From: Streptomyces cyaneochromogenes
Lineage (GTDB): Bacteria > Actinomycetota > Actinomycetes > Streptomycetales > Streptomycetaceae
Direction of reading: 5' to 3'
Length of the DNA: 64,000 nt
NCBI RefSeq assembly: GCF_003963535.1
Contig: NZ_CP034539.1
Location: 6,386,001 to 6,450,000 of the forward strand
The notes below the pieces were generated by a model. That model searched no databases, was not told the origin of the DNA, and was given only the letters and a program-made list of their open reading frames with translations. Below, piece after piece: positions 51,498 to 60,414 of this stretch. A program made the translations under genes and the position numbers. How positions within the stretch are numbered: position 1 is the stretch's first letter; every line of letters starts with the position of its first letter.

Positions 51498-51828
51498 CGT
51501 ACCTACGGAACCGTAAGTTACGTATCAGGGCGGCCAGATGACCGCACGGAAGTGGCCATCGTCTCATGGGGTACCCGGCAGGGGCGCACCCGGGGTGAAG
51601 CCGTGGTGACGCATCGAAAACATCTCGATGAGTGGTGATGCTCACGCCGCTCACCTGTGACGCCCTCTGGACATATGGGCGGACGCGTCGGATGATCAAA
51701 TGAGTGCGGTCGGCACCGGATGAGCGCGGAAGATCCAGAAGATGTCCTGTCTGCGAAGCATCCGGGTCGCGGCCCCCACGGGGCATACAAGGGCATATTC
51801 AGACAAAATCCCTCACTTAGGAGCAACC
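51498..51828. other. 331-base divergent regulatory region (trhA/pckG)
   Basis: No gene. It holds a palindrome TACGG-AA-CCGTA (51504-51515) seven bases from the trhA start, a CATCGA/TCGATG inverted repeat (51612-51617 and 51625-51630) in the middle, and the pckG ribosome-binding site AGGAG (51819-51823). AT-richer sequence at 51795-51815 (ATATTCAGACAAAATCC) may belong to the pckG promoter, but I cannot assign -35 and -10 boxes. Confidence 0.55.
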
Positions 51829-53652
51829 GTGGCGCGCGACATCGCGGCTCCCCCCGTCGTCCCCACCAACCACCGGGAACTCGTCTCGTGGGTCAACGAG
51901 ATCGCAGAACTGACGCAGCCGGACAGCGTGGTCTGGTGTGACGGATCAGAGGCCGAGTACGAGCGCCTGTCCGAGGAGCTCGTCGCGAAGGGCACCTTCC
52001 GCAAACTCGACCCGATCAAGCGCCCCAACTCCTACTACGCCGCCTCCGACCCGACCGACGTCGCCCGCGTCGAGGACCGGACCTTCATCTGCTCCGAGAA
52101 GGAGGAGGACGCCGGCCCGACGAACCACTGGATGGACCCCGCCGAGATGCGCGAGGTCTTCTCCGGTGAGAAGGGCGTCTTCCGCGGCTCGATGCGCGGC
52201 CGGACGATGTACGTCGTCCCGTTCTGCATGGGCCCGCTCGGCTCGAAACTCTCCGCGATCGGCGTCGAGATCACCGACTCGGCGTACGTCGCCGTCTCCA
52301 TGCGCACCATGACCCGTATGGGCCAGGCCGTCCTCGACGAGCTCGGGGAGGACGGCTTCTTCGTGAAGGCCGTGCACTCCGTCGGCGCCCCGCTGGAGGA
52401 AGGCCAGGAGGACGTCCCCTGGCCCTGCAACCAGACCAAGTACATCTCCCACTTCCCGGAGAGCCGCGAGATCTGGTCCTACGGCTCCGGCTACGGCGGC
52501 AACGCCCTGCTCGGCAAGAAGTGCTACGCCCTGCGCATCGCCTCCGTCATGGCCCGCGACGAGGGCTGGCTGGCCGAGCACATGCTGATCCTCAAGCTGA
52601 CCCCGCCGCAGGGCGAGTCCAAGTACGTCGCCGCCGCCTTCCCGAGCGCCTGCGGCAAGACCAACCTCGCCATGCTGGAGCCCACCATCTCCGGCTGGAC
52701 CGTCGAGACGATCGGCGACGACATCGCCTGGATGCGCTTCGGCGAGGACGGCCGCCTGTACGCCATCAACCCCGAGGCCGGCTTCTTCGGCGTCGCGCCC
52801 GGCACCGGTGAGCACACCAACGCCAACGCGATGAAGACGCTGTGGGGCAACTCGGTCTTCACCAACGTCGCCCTCACCGACGACAACGACATCTGGTGGG
52901 AGGGCATGACGGAGGAGACTCCGGCCCACCTCACCGACTGGAAGGGCAACGACTGGACGCCGGCCTCCGAGGCCCCGGCCGCCCACCCCAACGCCCGCTT
53001 CACCGTCCCCGCCTCGCAGTGCCCGATCATCGCGCCCGAGTGGGAGGACCCCAAGGGCGTGCCGATCTCGGCGATCCTCTTCGGCGGCCGGCGCGCCACC
53101 GCCGTACCGCTGGTGACGGAGTCCTTCGACTGGAACCACGGCGTGTTCCTCGGCGCCAACGTGGCCTCCGAGAAGACCGCCGCCGCCGAGGGCAAGGTCG
53201 GCGAGCTGCGCCGCGACCCCTTCGCCATGCTGCCGTTCTGCGGCTACAACATGGGCGACTACATGGCCCACTGGGTCGACGTGGCCAAGGACAAGGACCA
53301 GTCCAAGCTGCCGAAGATCTACTACGTCAACTGGTTCCGCAAGAACGACGAGGGCAAGTTCGTCTGGCCCGGCTTCGGCGAGAACAGCCGCGTCCTGAAG
53401 TGGATCGTCGAGCGCCTCGACGGCAAGGCCGAGGGCGTCGAGACCCCGATCGGCATCCTGCCGGCCAAGGGCGCGCTGGACACGAACGGCCTCGAACTGG
53501 CCGACTCCGACCTCGACTTCCTGCTCACCGTCGACAAGGAGGTCTGGCGCGAGGAGGCGGCGCTGGTCCCCGACCACCTCAACACCTTCGGTGACCACAC
53601 GCCGAAGGAGCTGTGGGACGAGTACCGCGCCCTGGTGCAGCGCCTGGGCTGA
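51829..53652 (+). CDS. pckG: phosphoenolpyruvate carboxykinase (GTP)
   Basis: 607 residues from GTG 51829 with AGGAG five bases upstream. GTP-type PEPCK: the P-loop PSACGKTNLAM with reactive Cys275, metal-binding GDDIAWMRF, SVAAxxxS-like substrate region (YGSGYGGNALLGKK), and GFFGVAPGT. It converts oxaloacetate plus GTP to PEP plus CO2, the first step of gluconeogenesis from TCA intermediates. Cytosolic monomer, normal length for actinobacteria. Divergent from trhA; a long hairpin (53776-53832) ends the message. Confidence 0.97.
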   Translation: MARDIAAPPVVPTNHRELVSWVNEIAELTQPDSVVWCDGSEAEYERLSEELVAKGTFRKLDPIKRPNSYYAASDPTDVARVEDRTFICSEKEEDAGPTNHWMDPAEMREVFSGEKGVFRGSMRGRTMYVVPFCMGPLGSKLSAIGVEITDSAYVAVSMRTMTRMGQAVLDELGEDGFFVKAVHSVGAPLEEGQEDVPWPCNQTKYISHFPESREIWSYGSGYGGNALLGKKCYALRIASVMARDEGWLAEHMLILKLTPPQGESKYVAAAFPSACGKTNLAMLEPTISGWTVETIGDDIAWMRFGEDGRLYAINPEAGFFGVAPGTGEHTNANAMKTLWGNSVFTNVALTDDNDIWWEGMTEETPAHLTDWKGNDWTPASEAPAAHPNARFTVPASQCPIIAPEWEDPKGVPISAILFGGRRATAVPLVTESFDWNHGVFLGANVASEKTAAAEGKVGELRRDPFAMLPFCGYNMGDYMAHWVDVAKDKDQSKLPKIYYVNWFRKNDEGKFVWPGFGENSRVLKWIVERLDGKAEGVETPIGILPAKGALDTNGLELADSDLDFLLTVDKEVWREEAALVPDHLNTFGDHTPKELWDEYRALVQRLG

Positions 53653-53978
53653 GACAAGCCCCCAAGGACGCCGCGGCCGGCTCCGATCGTGCCCTGACCA
53701 GCAACATCGTCACGGCCGGCCGCGGTGACAGCACCACAGACCGGCGAAGTTCCGTACAACGGCGTGCGGGGCTCCGGGCCTGTCGTCGCACCTTCCCGTC
53801 CGCCCCGACGGGAGCAACGCGACGACAGGCCCTCGCCTGTTTCGGGCCCCTTTCGCATATCGGGGCCCCTTTCGCGGTCGTGCCGTCTTGATTGTGTGAT
53901 CTTCACAGCTGTTTCATATGCATCACAAGAGCGTCACTGATCCCAGGAGGCGCTCAACACAGCCTGTGGGGGGCACAG
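53653..53978. other. 326-base intergenic region with terminator and 5' region of next gene
   Basis: No gene seen. It holds an imperfect GC palindrome (CCGCGGCCGG 53671-53680 with CCGGCCGCGG 53716-53725), the large terminator hairpin at 53776-53832, and AT-richer promoter-like sequence with TTCACAGCTGTTTCATATGC (53902-53921) before the SD (GGGGGG, 53968-53973) of the secreted protein gene. Confidence 0.55.
53776..53832 (+). terminator. terminator after pckG
   Basis: GGGCCTGTCGTCGC (53776-53789) pairs perfectly over 14 bases with GCGACGACAGGCCC (53819-53832); an inner CCCGTC/GACGGG stem extends it. T-rich sequence follows (CGCCTGTTTCGG). Confidence 0.8.
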
Positions 53979-55712
53979 TTGAATACTGCACACCGTCCCA
54001 GACGCCTCGCGGCCACGCTGCTCGCCGCCGCACTCGCCGGGACCGGCCTGACCGTCGCCGCGGCACCGGCGGCGCACGCGGCGGCGTCCGACTCCGTGGC
54101 CAAGCTGCCGATCTCGTCGTACTCGGCGCTGGCCGTCGACAACGTCCACCAGCGCGTCTTCGTGGCGGACAGCAACGTCGGCTACTACCTCAACTCCGGC
54201 ACCATCACCGTCTACAACTTCGCGGGTGAGCGCCTCACGACGATCACCACCAACCAGGCCCATGTCTCCGGCCTGGCGGTCAGCGCCGACGGCAGCAAGC
54301 TCTACGCCGGACTGCGCGACCGGATCGAGGCCATCGACACCACGACCTACGAGCGCACCGTCGTGGCCTACGCCAACACCGACTACTGCGGCCGCGAGGT
54401 CGCCCAGTCCGGCGGGCAGGTCTACTTCACGACGCCGTTCGCGTCCAACGTCTCCCAGTGCGCCACCGCCGAGACCTACCTGGACGCGGTCATCAACGGA
54501 ACGCACACCCGCACCGGCTGGAACGACTTCGGCGATCTGCTGCTGGAAGCCGGCGCCGGGGACAAGATGCTCATGGGCCAGCCGCTCAACGCCAAGGCGG
54601 CCGATCCCTTCCTCACCGTGTACGACACCAGCGGCCCCAGCCCCGTGCGCGAGGGCGCGCGGCGCTTCGCCGACGCCGAGGGCAAGGGCGCCCTGGACCT
54701 CAAGGACCTGGCGCTGTCCGCCGACGGCGGCAAGGTCGCCGTGGCCGACGCCACCGCCGGCACCCGGCTGCTCAACACCGCCGACCTGTCGGACGCGGCG
54801 GCCGGCTACCCGGCGCTTCCGTCCGGCGCCACCGCCAGCGCGGTCGCCTTCGGCGGCGACGGCAGGTACATCGCGCGCGGCGCCTCGGCCACCGGCTCCA
54901 CGCCGGACCTGCTCGTCCAGCCCGCCGACCCGACCGACTCCACCGCCCCGCTGGAGTTCGTCTTCGAGGGCAGCCTCGACGGCGACCGGGTGGTGCCGCG
55001 CGGCCTGGAGTGGGCGGCGGACGGCTCCCGGCTGTTCGCGGTGACCACCAACGCGGCCGGCAGCCAGTACTGGCTGCACATCATCCAGCCCCCGGCCGTC
55101 CAGTACGACGCCCGCTTCACCGGCGGCCTCACCCACAGCCCCGCCGCTGCCGCCGCCGGCGAACCGCTGGCCGTACGCGGCAAGCTGGAGCAGGACGGCC
55201 CGGCACCCGCCGAGCCCCTGAGGGTCCAGGCGACCCGCACCGACGCGAACGGCACCCACGAGCTCGGCACCTTCACGGTCAAGGACGACGGCACCTTCAC
55301 CGTCCTCGACGAGCCCGACCTCGTAGGCGACGCCACCTACAAGGTCTCCTTCCTCGGCGACCTGACCCACCGCCCCGCCGAGGACGTCACCACCAAGGTG
55401 TCCGTCGGCAAGGCACCCACCTCGATCGCGCTCACCGCGCCCGAGGAGGGCTCCCTGAGCACGGGCGTCGAGATCACCGGCACGTTCACCGCCCAGGGCA
55501 AGGCGCTGCCCGACCGCGCGGTCCTCAAGGTCACCCGCAAGGACCGGCTCGGCACCGGCACGCTGTCGTCGGTGACGGTCGCCGCCGACGGCACGTTCAC
55601 CATCAACGACCTGCCGCGCACCCGGGGCAACACGACCTACACGGTCAGCTGGCCGGGCGACGACCTCCACGAGGCATCGACGGCCACGGCGACGCTCTAC
55701 GTCAGGCGCTGA
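53979..55712 (+). CDS. secreted beta-propeller/Ig-like repeat protein
   Basis: 577 residues from TTG 53979 (GGGGGG five bases upstream). Signal peptide ending near residue 30 (LAATLLAAALAGTGLTVAAAPAAHA). About 35-370 reads like YncE/WD40-type propeller blades (AVDNVHQRVFVADSN, GLAVSADGSKLYAGL, ALSADGGKVAVADATAGTR, GLEWAADGSRLFAV). About 390-577 contains two bacterial Ig-like modules with PLRVQATRTDANG and related DGTFTVLDEPDLVG / DGTFTINDLPRTRG repeats. No sorting motif or membrane anchor, so it is probably released. Adhesive or ligand-binding role inferred from the fold. Its last 11 bases overlap the convergent TelA operon. Confidence 0.85.
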   Translation: MNTAHRPRRLAATLLAAALAGTGLTVAAAPAAHAAASDSVAKLPISSYSALAVDNVHQRVFVADSNVGYYLNSGTITVYNFAGERLTTITTNQAHVSGLAVSADGSKLYAGLRDRIEAIDTTTYERTVVAYANTDYCGREVAQSGGQVYFTTPFASNVSQCATAETYLDAVINGTHTRTGWNDFGDLLLEAGAGDKMLMGQPLNAKAADPFLTVYDTSGPSPVREGARRFADAEGKGALDLKDLALSADGGKVAVADATAGTRLLNTADLSDAAAGYPALPSGATASAVAFGGDGRYIARGASATGSTPDLLVQPADPTDSTAPLEFVFEGSLDGDRVVPRGLEWAADGSRLFAVTTNAAGSQYWLHIIQPPAVQYDARFTGGLTHSPAAAAAGEPLAVRGKLEQDGPAPAEPLRVQATRTDANGTHELGTFTVKDDGTFTVLDEPDLVGDATYKVSFLGDLTHRPAEDVTTKVSVGKAPTSIALTAPEEGSLSTGVEITGTFTAQGKALPDRAVLKVTRKDRLGTGTLSSVTVAADGTFTINDLPRTRGNTTYTVSWPGDDLHEASTATATLYVRR

Positions 55713-56337
55713 TACCGCCCGTCCCGCCCCGGTCCTCCAGATACCGGGTGTGGGACTCCTGGCGGCGGGCCTCCACCTCGCGCAGACCCGCCGCCAGGCG
55801 CTCGGCGTCCTTCTTCAGCAGGCCGAGCTGCCGCTCCAGATGCAGTTCGGGGGACTCGGTGCCGGGCGCCATCCGCGTCCACCACCGCGTCCGTACGAAA
55901 CTGTCGACGGCCTCGGGGAGATCGCGCCGCACGATCCGGGAGAGCACATGCACGCCCTCCGGATCGTGCGCGAGCAGCTCGGCCACCCAGCCCCGGTCGA
56001 GCAACGCGGCCAGCAGCTCGGTGAGTTCCCGCAGCCGGGCGGCGGCCGTGACCGACAGCTCGATGTCCGTCAGATAGCCGCGCAGCTTCTCGAAGTCGCC
56101 CCGCAACTCGTCGAGCTGGGCCGACGGATCCGGGAAGTCGGGCGGTGCGGGCCGCTCCGGCGGGGCGATCAGCGCGCCCGCGCCGTACAGCCCCGCGACC
56201 ACGACGAGCCAGTACGGTCCCGCCACTCCCGTGAACGTCAGCACCAGGCCGACCAGCCCGCACGCGCTGCCCGCGATGTTCTTGCGGGACTCCAGGTACG
56301 CCAGCGCCTTGCCGGCAGCCGTCCTACTGGTAGCCAC
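55702..56337 (-). CDS. small membrane/coiled-coil protein of the TelA operon
   Basis: 211 residues from GTG 56337, overlapping the upstream VWA gene by 14 bases. Two closely spaced N-terminal TM helices (IAGSACGLVGLVLTFTGVA and YWLVVVAGLYGAGALIA, about 21-58), then a long cytoplasmic helical part (LDELRGDFEKLRGYLTDIELSVTAAARLRELTELLAALL, and ELHLERQLGLLKKDAERLAAGLREVEARRQESHTRYLED) with heptad-like coiled coils. A conserved middle portion reads VHVLSRIVRRDLPEAVDSFVRTRWWTRM. No enzyme motif. It is the last gene of a four-gene overlapping operon and probably its membrane adapter. The convergent secreted protein gene overlaps its 3' end by 11 bases. Confidence 0.82.
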   Translation of the reverse strand: MATSRTAAGKALAYLESRKNIAGSACGLVGLVLTFTGVAGPYWLVVVAGLYGAGALIAPPERPAPPDFPDPSAQLDELRGDFEKLRGYLTDIELSVTAAARLRELTELLAALLDRGWVAELLAHDPEGVHVLSRIVRRDLPEAVDSFVRTRWWTRMAPGTESPELHLERQLGLLKKDAERLAAGLREVEARRQESHTRYLEDRGGTGGISA

Positions 56338-57880
56338 GGATCTCCTCGAAGGCGCCGTCCAGCGAGCCCTCCTGGGCGTCGAAGAGGCGGCCGCCGGTCA
56401 GCTCGGCGATGTGCTCCAGCTCGGACTCGTCGGAGTCGCCGAAGAGGATGGGGAACACGGGCGTCTCCCGCCGGTCGCGGTCGAGCCCGGCGTAGAAGGC
56501 GTCGAAGTCCGCCGCCTCGGCGCCGGTGGTGTTCTCGCCGTCCGTCATCAGCACGATCGACGTGAACGTGTCCCGGCCGGCGCCCAGATGGTCGTACGCC
56601 TTCTCCAACGAGGTGTAGATCGCGGTGTCGCCCTCGGCGGAGAGCGCCTCCGTGTCCTCGCGGATCCCGGCGAGCCCGGCCTTCGGGCCGGCCGGCTCCA
56701 CCACATGGGTGCGCACGCTCTTCACCTCCGACCCGAAGGGCATCAGCGTGACCTCCTCGCGTTCGCGGAAGTCGCCGGTGAGGTCGGCGAGCGCCTGCTT
56801 GAGCTGCGCCAGGCGGTCGCCCTCCATCGAGCCCGAGGTGTCGAGGACGTAGACCGTCCTGGACGGGCGGCGCAGCTCGTTCTCGTACGCGTCCAGCAGT
56901 CCGTCGGCGACGGAACGGCTGCCCGGGAAGGGCAGTTCGCGCCGCCGGCCGGGGTCGAGACCGGACGCGGGGGCGACGGAGGCGACGACCGGGCGGCGAT
57001 GGGTGCGCTCGGTGATCAGCCGCTGGACGTCCTCGGTGCGCAGGGCCTCGGTGAGGCGGCGGACGTCGTCGCGGGTCGCGGCGTTCGTCGACGCGAGCGA
57101 GGAGAGCGGGTAGTCGGCGGTGACGACGCCGTCCTTGGGGCGGATCACGGTCAGGCCGGGGATGCCCTTGAGGACGGACTCGTAGTTGAGCAGCGCGTCG
57201 ACGCTCCCGCGCCGCTTGTACGCCGTCGCCAGCCAGCCCGACGAACCCGACGTCAGCTTCTGCCCCTTGAAGAACTCCTTCAGCCGGGGCGTGGCCTCGG
57301 TGACGTCCGCGTCGTTGAGCGCGGACTGGGCGCCGGAGAGGGCCGAGGCGACGGAGACGAGGGTGGCGAAGCCGGAGTTGGAGCGGGCGGGGTCGGTCAT
57401 GCCGTAGGTGAGCCTGCCCTCCTGGACGGCCTGCTCGATCTGCGACCAGGTGACGTCGTCGGGCTTCCACCCCAGCTCGCCGAGGGTCGTGGACCGGACC
57501 CCGATGGCGACGGGGCTCGACATGACGGACGTCTCCGAAACGACCTTCTTCGCGGCTTCCGGCCGCAGCCGCAGATAGTCGTTGGACGACAGCCACAGCG
57601 CGTCGTACTGCCCGTTTGCCCTGCCCTTCGCCAGCAGCTCCACGGCGTCGAGGGTGCCCATGTAGGTGGGCCGGACCTTGATGCCGGTGTCGTCCGCGAT
57701 CCGGTCGAGGACCGGGGCCATGTCGCTGAGCTCGCTGGAGGCGAGGACACGGAGGGTGCCGGGCTGCGGGGCGTTCGGGTCCTCGGCGGCCTGCTGAGAG
57801 GTGCAGGCGGTCAGCAGGGCGATCGCACAGAGGGCGACGGCGAGCAGGCGGCCGCGACGAGGGCCTTGGAGGTGTCTCAT
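56324..57880 (-). CDS. lipoprotein with substrate-binding and VWA domains
   Basis: 518 residues from ATG 57880, overlapping the TelA stop (ATGA). Signal with lipobox ALLTAC (Cys about 26). Residues about 40-300 form a type II periplasmic binding-protein domain (LRVLASSELSDMAPVLDRIADDTGIKVRPTYMGT... ALWLSSNDYLRLRP ... SNSGFATLVS), as in molybdate/phosphate-type binding proteins. About 335-515 is a von Willebrand A domain with a complete MIDAS: Asp347-x-Ser349-x-Ser351 (VLDTSGSME) and MTDGEN. The protein is outside the membrane. Fusion of an anion-binding receptor to a VWA adhesion/assembly domain is unusual. It fits a receptor that couples ligand binding to an assembly step. Confidence 0.9.
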   Translation of the reverse strand: MRHLQGPRRGRLLAVALCAIALLTACTSQQAAEDPNAPQPGTLRVLASSELSDMAPVLDRIADDTGIKVRPTYMGTLDAVELLAKGRANGQYDALWLSSNDYLRLRPEAAKKVVSETSVMSSPVAIGVRSTTLGELGWKPDDVTWSQIEQAVQEGRLTYGMTDPARSNSGFATLVSVASALSGAQSALNDADVTEATPRLKEFFKGQKLTSGSSGWLATAYKRRGSVDALLNYESVLKGIPGLTVIRPKDGVVTADYPLSSLASTNAATRDDVRRLTEALRTEDVQRLITERTHRRPVVASVAPASGLDPGRRRELPFPGSRSVADGLLDAYENELRRPSRTVYVLDTSGSMEGDRLAQLKQALADLTGDFREREEVTLMPFGSEVKSVRTHVVEPAGPKAGLAGIREDTEALSAEGDTAIYTSLEKAYDHLGAGRDTFTSIVLMTDGENTTGAEAADFDAFYAGLDRDRRETPVFPILFGDSDESELEHIAELTGGRLFDAQEGSLDGAFEEIRGYQ

Positions 57881-59046
57881 CCGAGCCCACCCTCCAGCGC
57901 GCCCTGCGAGCGGCTGCGCTCCAAGTAGGCGCTCGCGTGCTGCAGTTCGGCGGTCAGGTTCTCCACTGTCGTCGCCATCGCCTCGGTCGCCTGAACCTTG
58001 TAGGTGTCGATGGCGTCGAGGGTGCGGTAGATCTGCTGGAAGGCGCTGCGCAGGGTCTCCGCCCCCACCGCCGGGTCGGCGGCGATGCGCTGGATCTCGC
58101 CGCTCTGCGTGGCCAGCATCTCGGCGTTGCCGCGAATGAGCTCCTCGGTGGTCCCGCGCAGGGCGTTGACCTGCTCGATGACCTTCTTCTGATGGTCGAG
58201 CGCGGAGGCCAGCATCACGGAGATCCGCAGGGCCGAGACGGTCGTGGTCGCGGCCCGGTCGACGCCCTTGATCAGCTCGTCGTTGTTGCGCCGTACGACG
58301 TCCATGGCGAGGTAGCCCTGCGCGCACACCGCGAGCTGGGTGAGCAGGTCCTGGTGCTTCTGCCGGACCGGGAAGAGGATGTCGGCCCGCAGACTGTCGG
58401 CCTGCTGGGGATCCACGACCCGCGCGATGTGCTGCTCGACCGCCGTGTCCAGGGCTTCCGTCAGCACGACGTACTCCTGGAGCTTGCCCATGGACTCCCA
58501 GAGCCGCACCCGCTCGGTCTGGAGCGCGGCGTTGTCCCGCCGCAGCTCGTCCTGCCCGCCCCGCAGCGACCCCACGATCCTGTTCAGGGTGCCCTGCGCG
58601 GAGGCGTACTTGGCGACGTGGTCGCGCAGCTTGTTGCCGCCGGGAAGCCGGGAGAGGAACTTGCGTCCCTTGGAAGCGGGAAGATCGCGCGGGTCCAGGT
58701 CCTCGACCACCCGCCGGAGTTCGACGAGCGAGCCCGCGACCTGCGCCTGGGCGTCCCCGCCCTTGTCGGGCAGGCTCCGGATGGTCCGCTCCAGCATGCG
58801 GTTGGACTGGGCAGCGGCCGTGCGCATCTCGCCCGCACCCAGGGCGGTGATCTCCCCGACCTTGCCGGCGAACTCGGGGGAGCGGGCGTCGAGCGCCGCG
58901 AGCCCGTCCACGTAGTCGGAGGCCTTCTTGGCCATGTCGGTACGGACGCCGTCGTCGACCGGGACGAGTCCGCCGGCCTTCTCGCGCGGCACGCTGGCCA
59001 CGGGCTCGGGCGGAGTGAGGACGAAGGTGTCGTCGCTGGTGCTCAT
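57877..59046 (-). CDS. TelA family (toxic anion resistance) protein
   Basis: 389 residues from ATG 59046, overlapping the upstream stop (ATGA). TelA-family helical protein: EKVGEITALGAGEMRTAAAQSNRMLERTIRSL, LRDHVAKYASAQGTLNRIVGSL, then RVRLWESMGKLQEYVVLTEALD and a long C-terminal helical part (LPVRQKHQDLLTQLAVCAQGYLAMDVVRRNNDELIKGVDRAATTTVSALRISVMLASALDHQKKVIEQVNAL). No signal peptide or TM helix, so cytosolic. TelA proteins were named for tellurite resistance and occur in Ter-type stress systems; the biochemical function is not known. Here it sits between two anion-type binding proteins, pointing to an envelope signalling module. Confidence 0.92.
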   Translation of the reverse strand: MSTSDDTFVLTPPEPVASVPREKAGGLVPVDDGVRTDMAKKASDYVDGLAALDARSPEFAGKVGEITALGAGEMRTAAAQSNRMLERTIRSLPDKGGDAQAQVAGSLVELRRVVEDLDPRDLPASKGRKFLSRLPGGNKLRDHVAKYASAQGTLNRIVGSLRGGQDELRRDNAALQTERVRLWESMGKLQEYVVLTEALDTAVEQHIARVVDPQQADSLRADILFPVRQKHQDLLTQLAVCAQGYLAMDVVRRNNDELIKGVDRAATTTVSALRISVMLASALDHQKKVIEQVNALRGTTEELIRGNAEMLATQSGEIQRIAADPAVGAETLRSAFQQIYRTLDAIDTYKVQATEAMATTVENLTAELQHASAYLERSRSQGALEGGLG

Positions 59047-60149
59047 GTGCTGTGGCCCCCTTGTCCGCGCGCCCGTCGTGCCAGCTCGTGCAGCACCTCG
59101 GAGGTGGGCACGGCCGCCTGGTGGACGCCGGTCAGTTCCTGCTTGAGGTAGGTGGTGTCCAAGGCGAACTCACTGGACTCGCCCTGCGGACGGAACCCGT
59201 GCCGGGCCTGAAGCTCGCGCAACTTCGGGTCCGAGGAGAGGAGTTCGGCGACGGCCTTGCCGTTCTCGGTCAGCGGTACGACGGTGTGGTCGCTGTTGAC
59301 CGTGGTGTCCGGGTAGAGGACGACCAGGTCGTCGGGTTGCTGCCCCTTTGCCAGCAGGGAGGCGACCTGGGACTCGTACACCACGACGAGCGGGTTGCCC
59401 GCACCGCTGACGAAGTCCCGGAAGACGGCGTCACTGCCGGCCTGCTGAGCGCCCTGCACGCTGACCAGCTTGTGCAGCAGCGGGGCGGTGCGATCCACCT
59501 CGGCGTCGGTGGCGACGACCTTGCCGTCGTTCTCGACGTAGGAGGCGGCGGCCAGATAGAGGGCGCCGGAGTTGGAGGTCTCGGGGTCGGTGCTGGACAG
59601 GTACAGGGTGCCCGTCAACTCCCCGTATTTCCGGGCGCCCTTGAGCTGTTGCCAGGTGCGGTCGGCGCGGGCGGCGTCCAGATAGGCGGCCATCTCGAAG
59701 GTGCCGCGGTGCTCGGAGTCCAAAGTGGCGAGCCCGTTCGCCGCGAGTACCTCGGCGGCGTTGCGGTGCGCGACGACGACGAGGGGTGAGTAGAAGGGGC
59801 GGGGCAGGGTCCCCGTCACCTTGTACTTCGCGGCGAGGGCGACGGCCGGCGCCTGGCTCGACGGCAGCGCGAGGTCGTACCCCTTGAGGTCCAGCCCCTC
59901 CATGGCCCAGGACCCGGAGGTCTCGGCCTTCACGGTGTAGCCCTTGGCGGCGAGGGCCTTCACCACATCGGGATCGGCGAAGAACTCGGCCTTCTCCGAC
60001 CCGATCACCGCCTGCACGGTCTTCGTTGCCGTGCCGTCCTCATTACTGCGGCCCGCGACGACGGCGGCCACCACGCCACCGATCAGCAGCACCGCGAGGA
60101 TGATTCCTGCGATACGTCTCACGTCGGGGAGAGTGCTCGCGGAATCCAA
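59043..60149 (-). CDS. membrane-anchored substrate-binding protein of the TelA operon
   Basis: 368 residues from TTG 60149 (GGGGA just upstream, inside a CCCCGT/ACGGGG hairpin); a GTG nine codons later (60122) is an alternative. An N-terminal TM helix (RIAGIILAVLLIGGVVAAVVAG) is not followed by a lipobox or cleavage site, so the protein is a membrane-anchored receptor. The outer domain (about 40-360) is of the type II binding-protein fold (VQAVIGSEKAEFFADPDVVKALAAKGY, GTLPRPFYSPLVVVAHR, SSTDPETSNSGALYLAAASYV). It is similar in fold to the binding domain of the lipoprotein in the same operon. First gene of the operon. No ABC permease or ATPase is nearby. Confidence 0.88.
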   Translation of the reverse strand: MDSASTLPDVRRIAGIILAVLLIGGVVAAVVAGRSNEDGTATKTVQAVIGSEKAEFFADPDVVKALAAKGYTVKAETSGSWAMEGLDLKGYDLALPSSQAPAVALAAKYKVTGTLPRPFYSPLVVVAHRNAAEVLAANGLATLDSEHRGTFEMAAYLDAARADRTWQQLKGARKYGELTGTLYLSSTDPETSNSGALYLAAASYVENDGKVVATDAEVDRTAPLLHKLVSVQGAQQAGSDAVFRDFVSGAGNPLVVVYESQVASLLAKGQQPDDLVVLYPDTTVNSDHTVVPLTENGKAVAELLSSDPKLRELQARHGFRPQGESSEFALDTTYLKQELTGVHQAAVPTSEVLHELARRARGQGGHST

Positions 60150-60215
60150 CGTTCCCCGTCAACGGGGATGAACGCCAGGTGTCATACCGGTCCCGTTACA
60201 ACACGGGGTGATGCG

Positions 60216-60310
60216 AGGTTCCTCAGGGGCGCGGGGCTGTGTCGATTTGCGGCTCCGCCGCGTGGGCGCGATCAGCCACACACAACCCGCAGCCGCCGCA
60301 CGACACAAAC
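60216..60310 (+). repeat. dispersed intergenic repeat, family 1, copy D
   Basis: CCTCAGGGGCGCGGGGCTGT, TGCGGCTCCGCCGCG, GCGCGATCAGCCA and AACCCGCAGCCGCC, as on the minus strand at 1644-1747 and in part at 11620-11769. It lies in the 265-base gap between the TelA operon start and the next gene's stop; that gap holds no gene. Confidence 0.85.
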
Positions 60311-60414
60311 CCCTACGGCGGAACGGCGAACCCGACCAAAGCCAACGCAGTGCTGTGGCACCCGGTCCGCGCGTCGCTGCGGGTGCACGCGGACCGGGGC
60401 CGTTCAAGGGGCGT

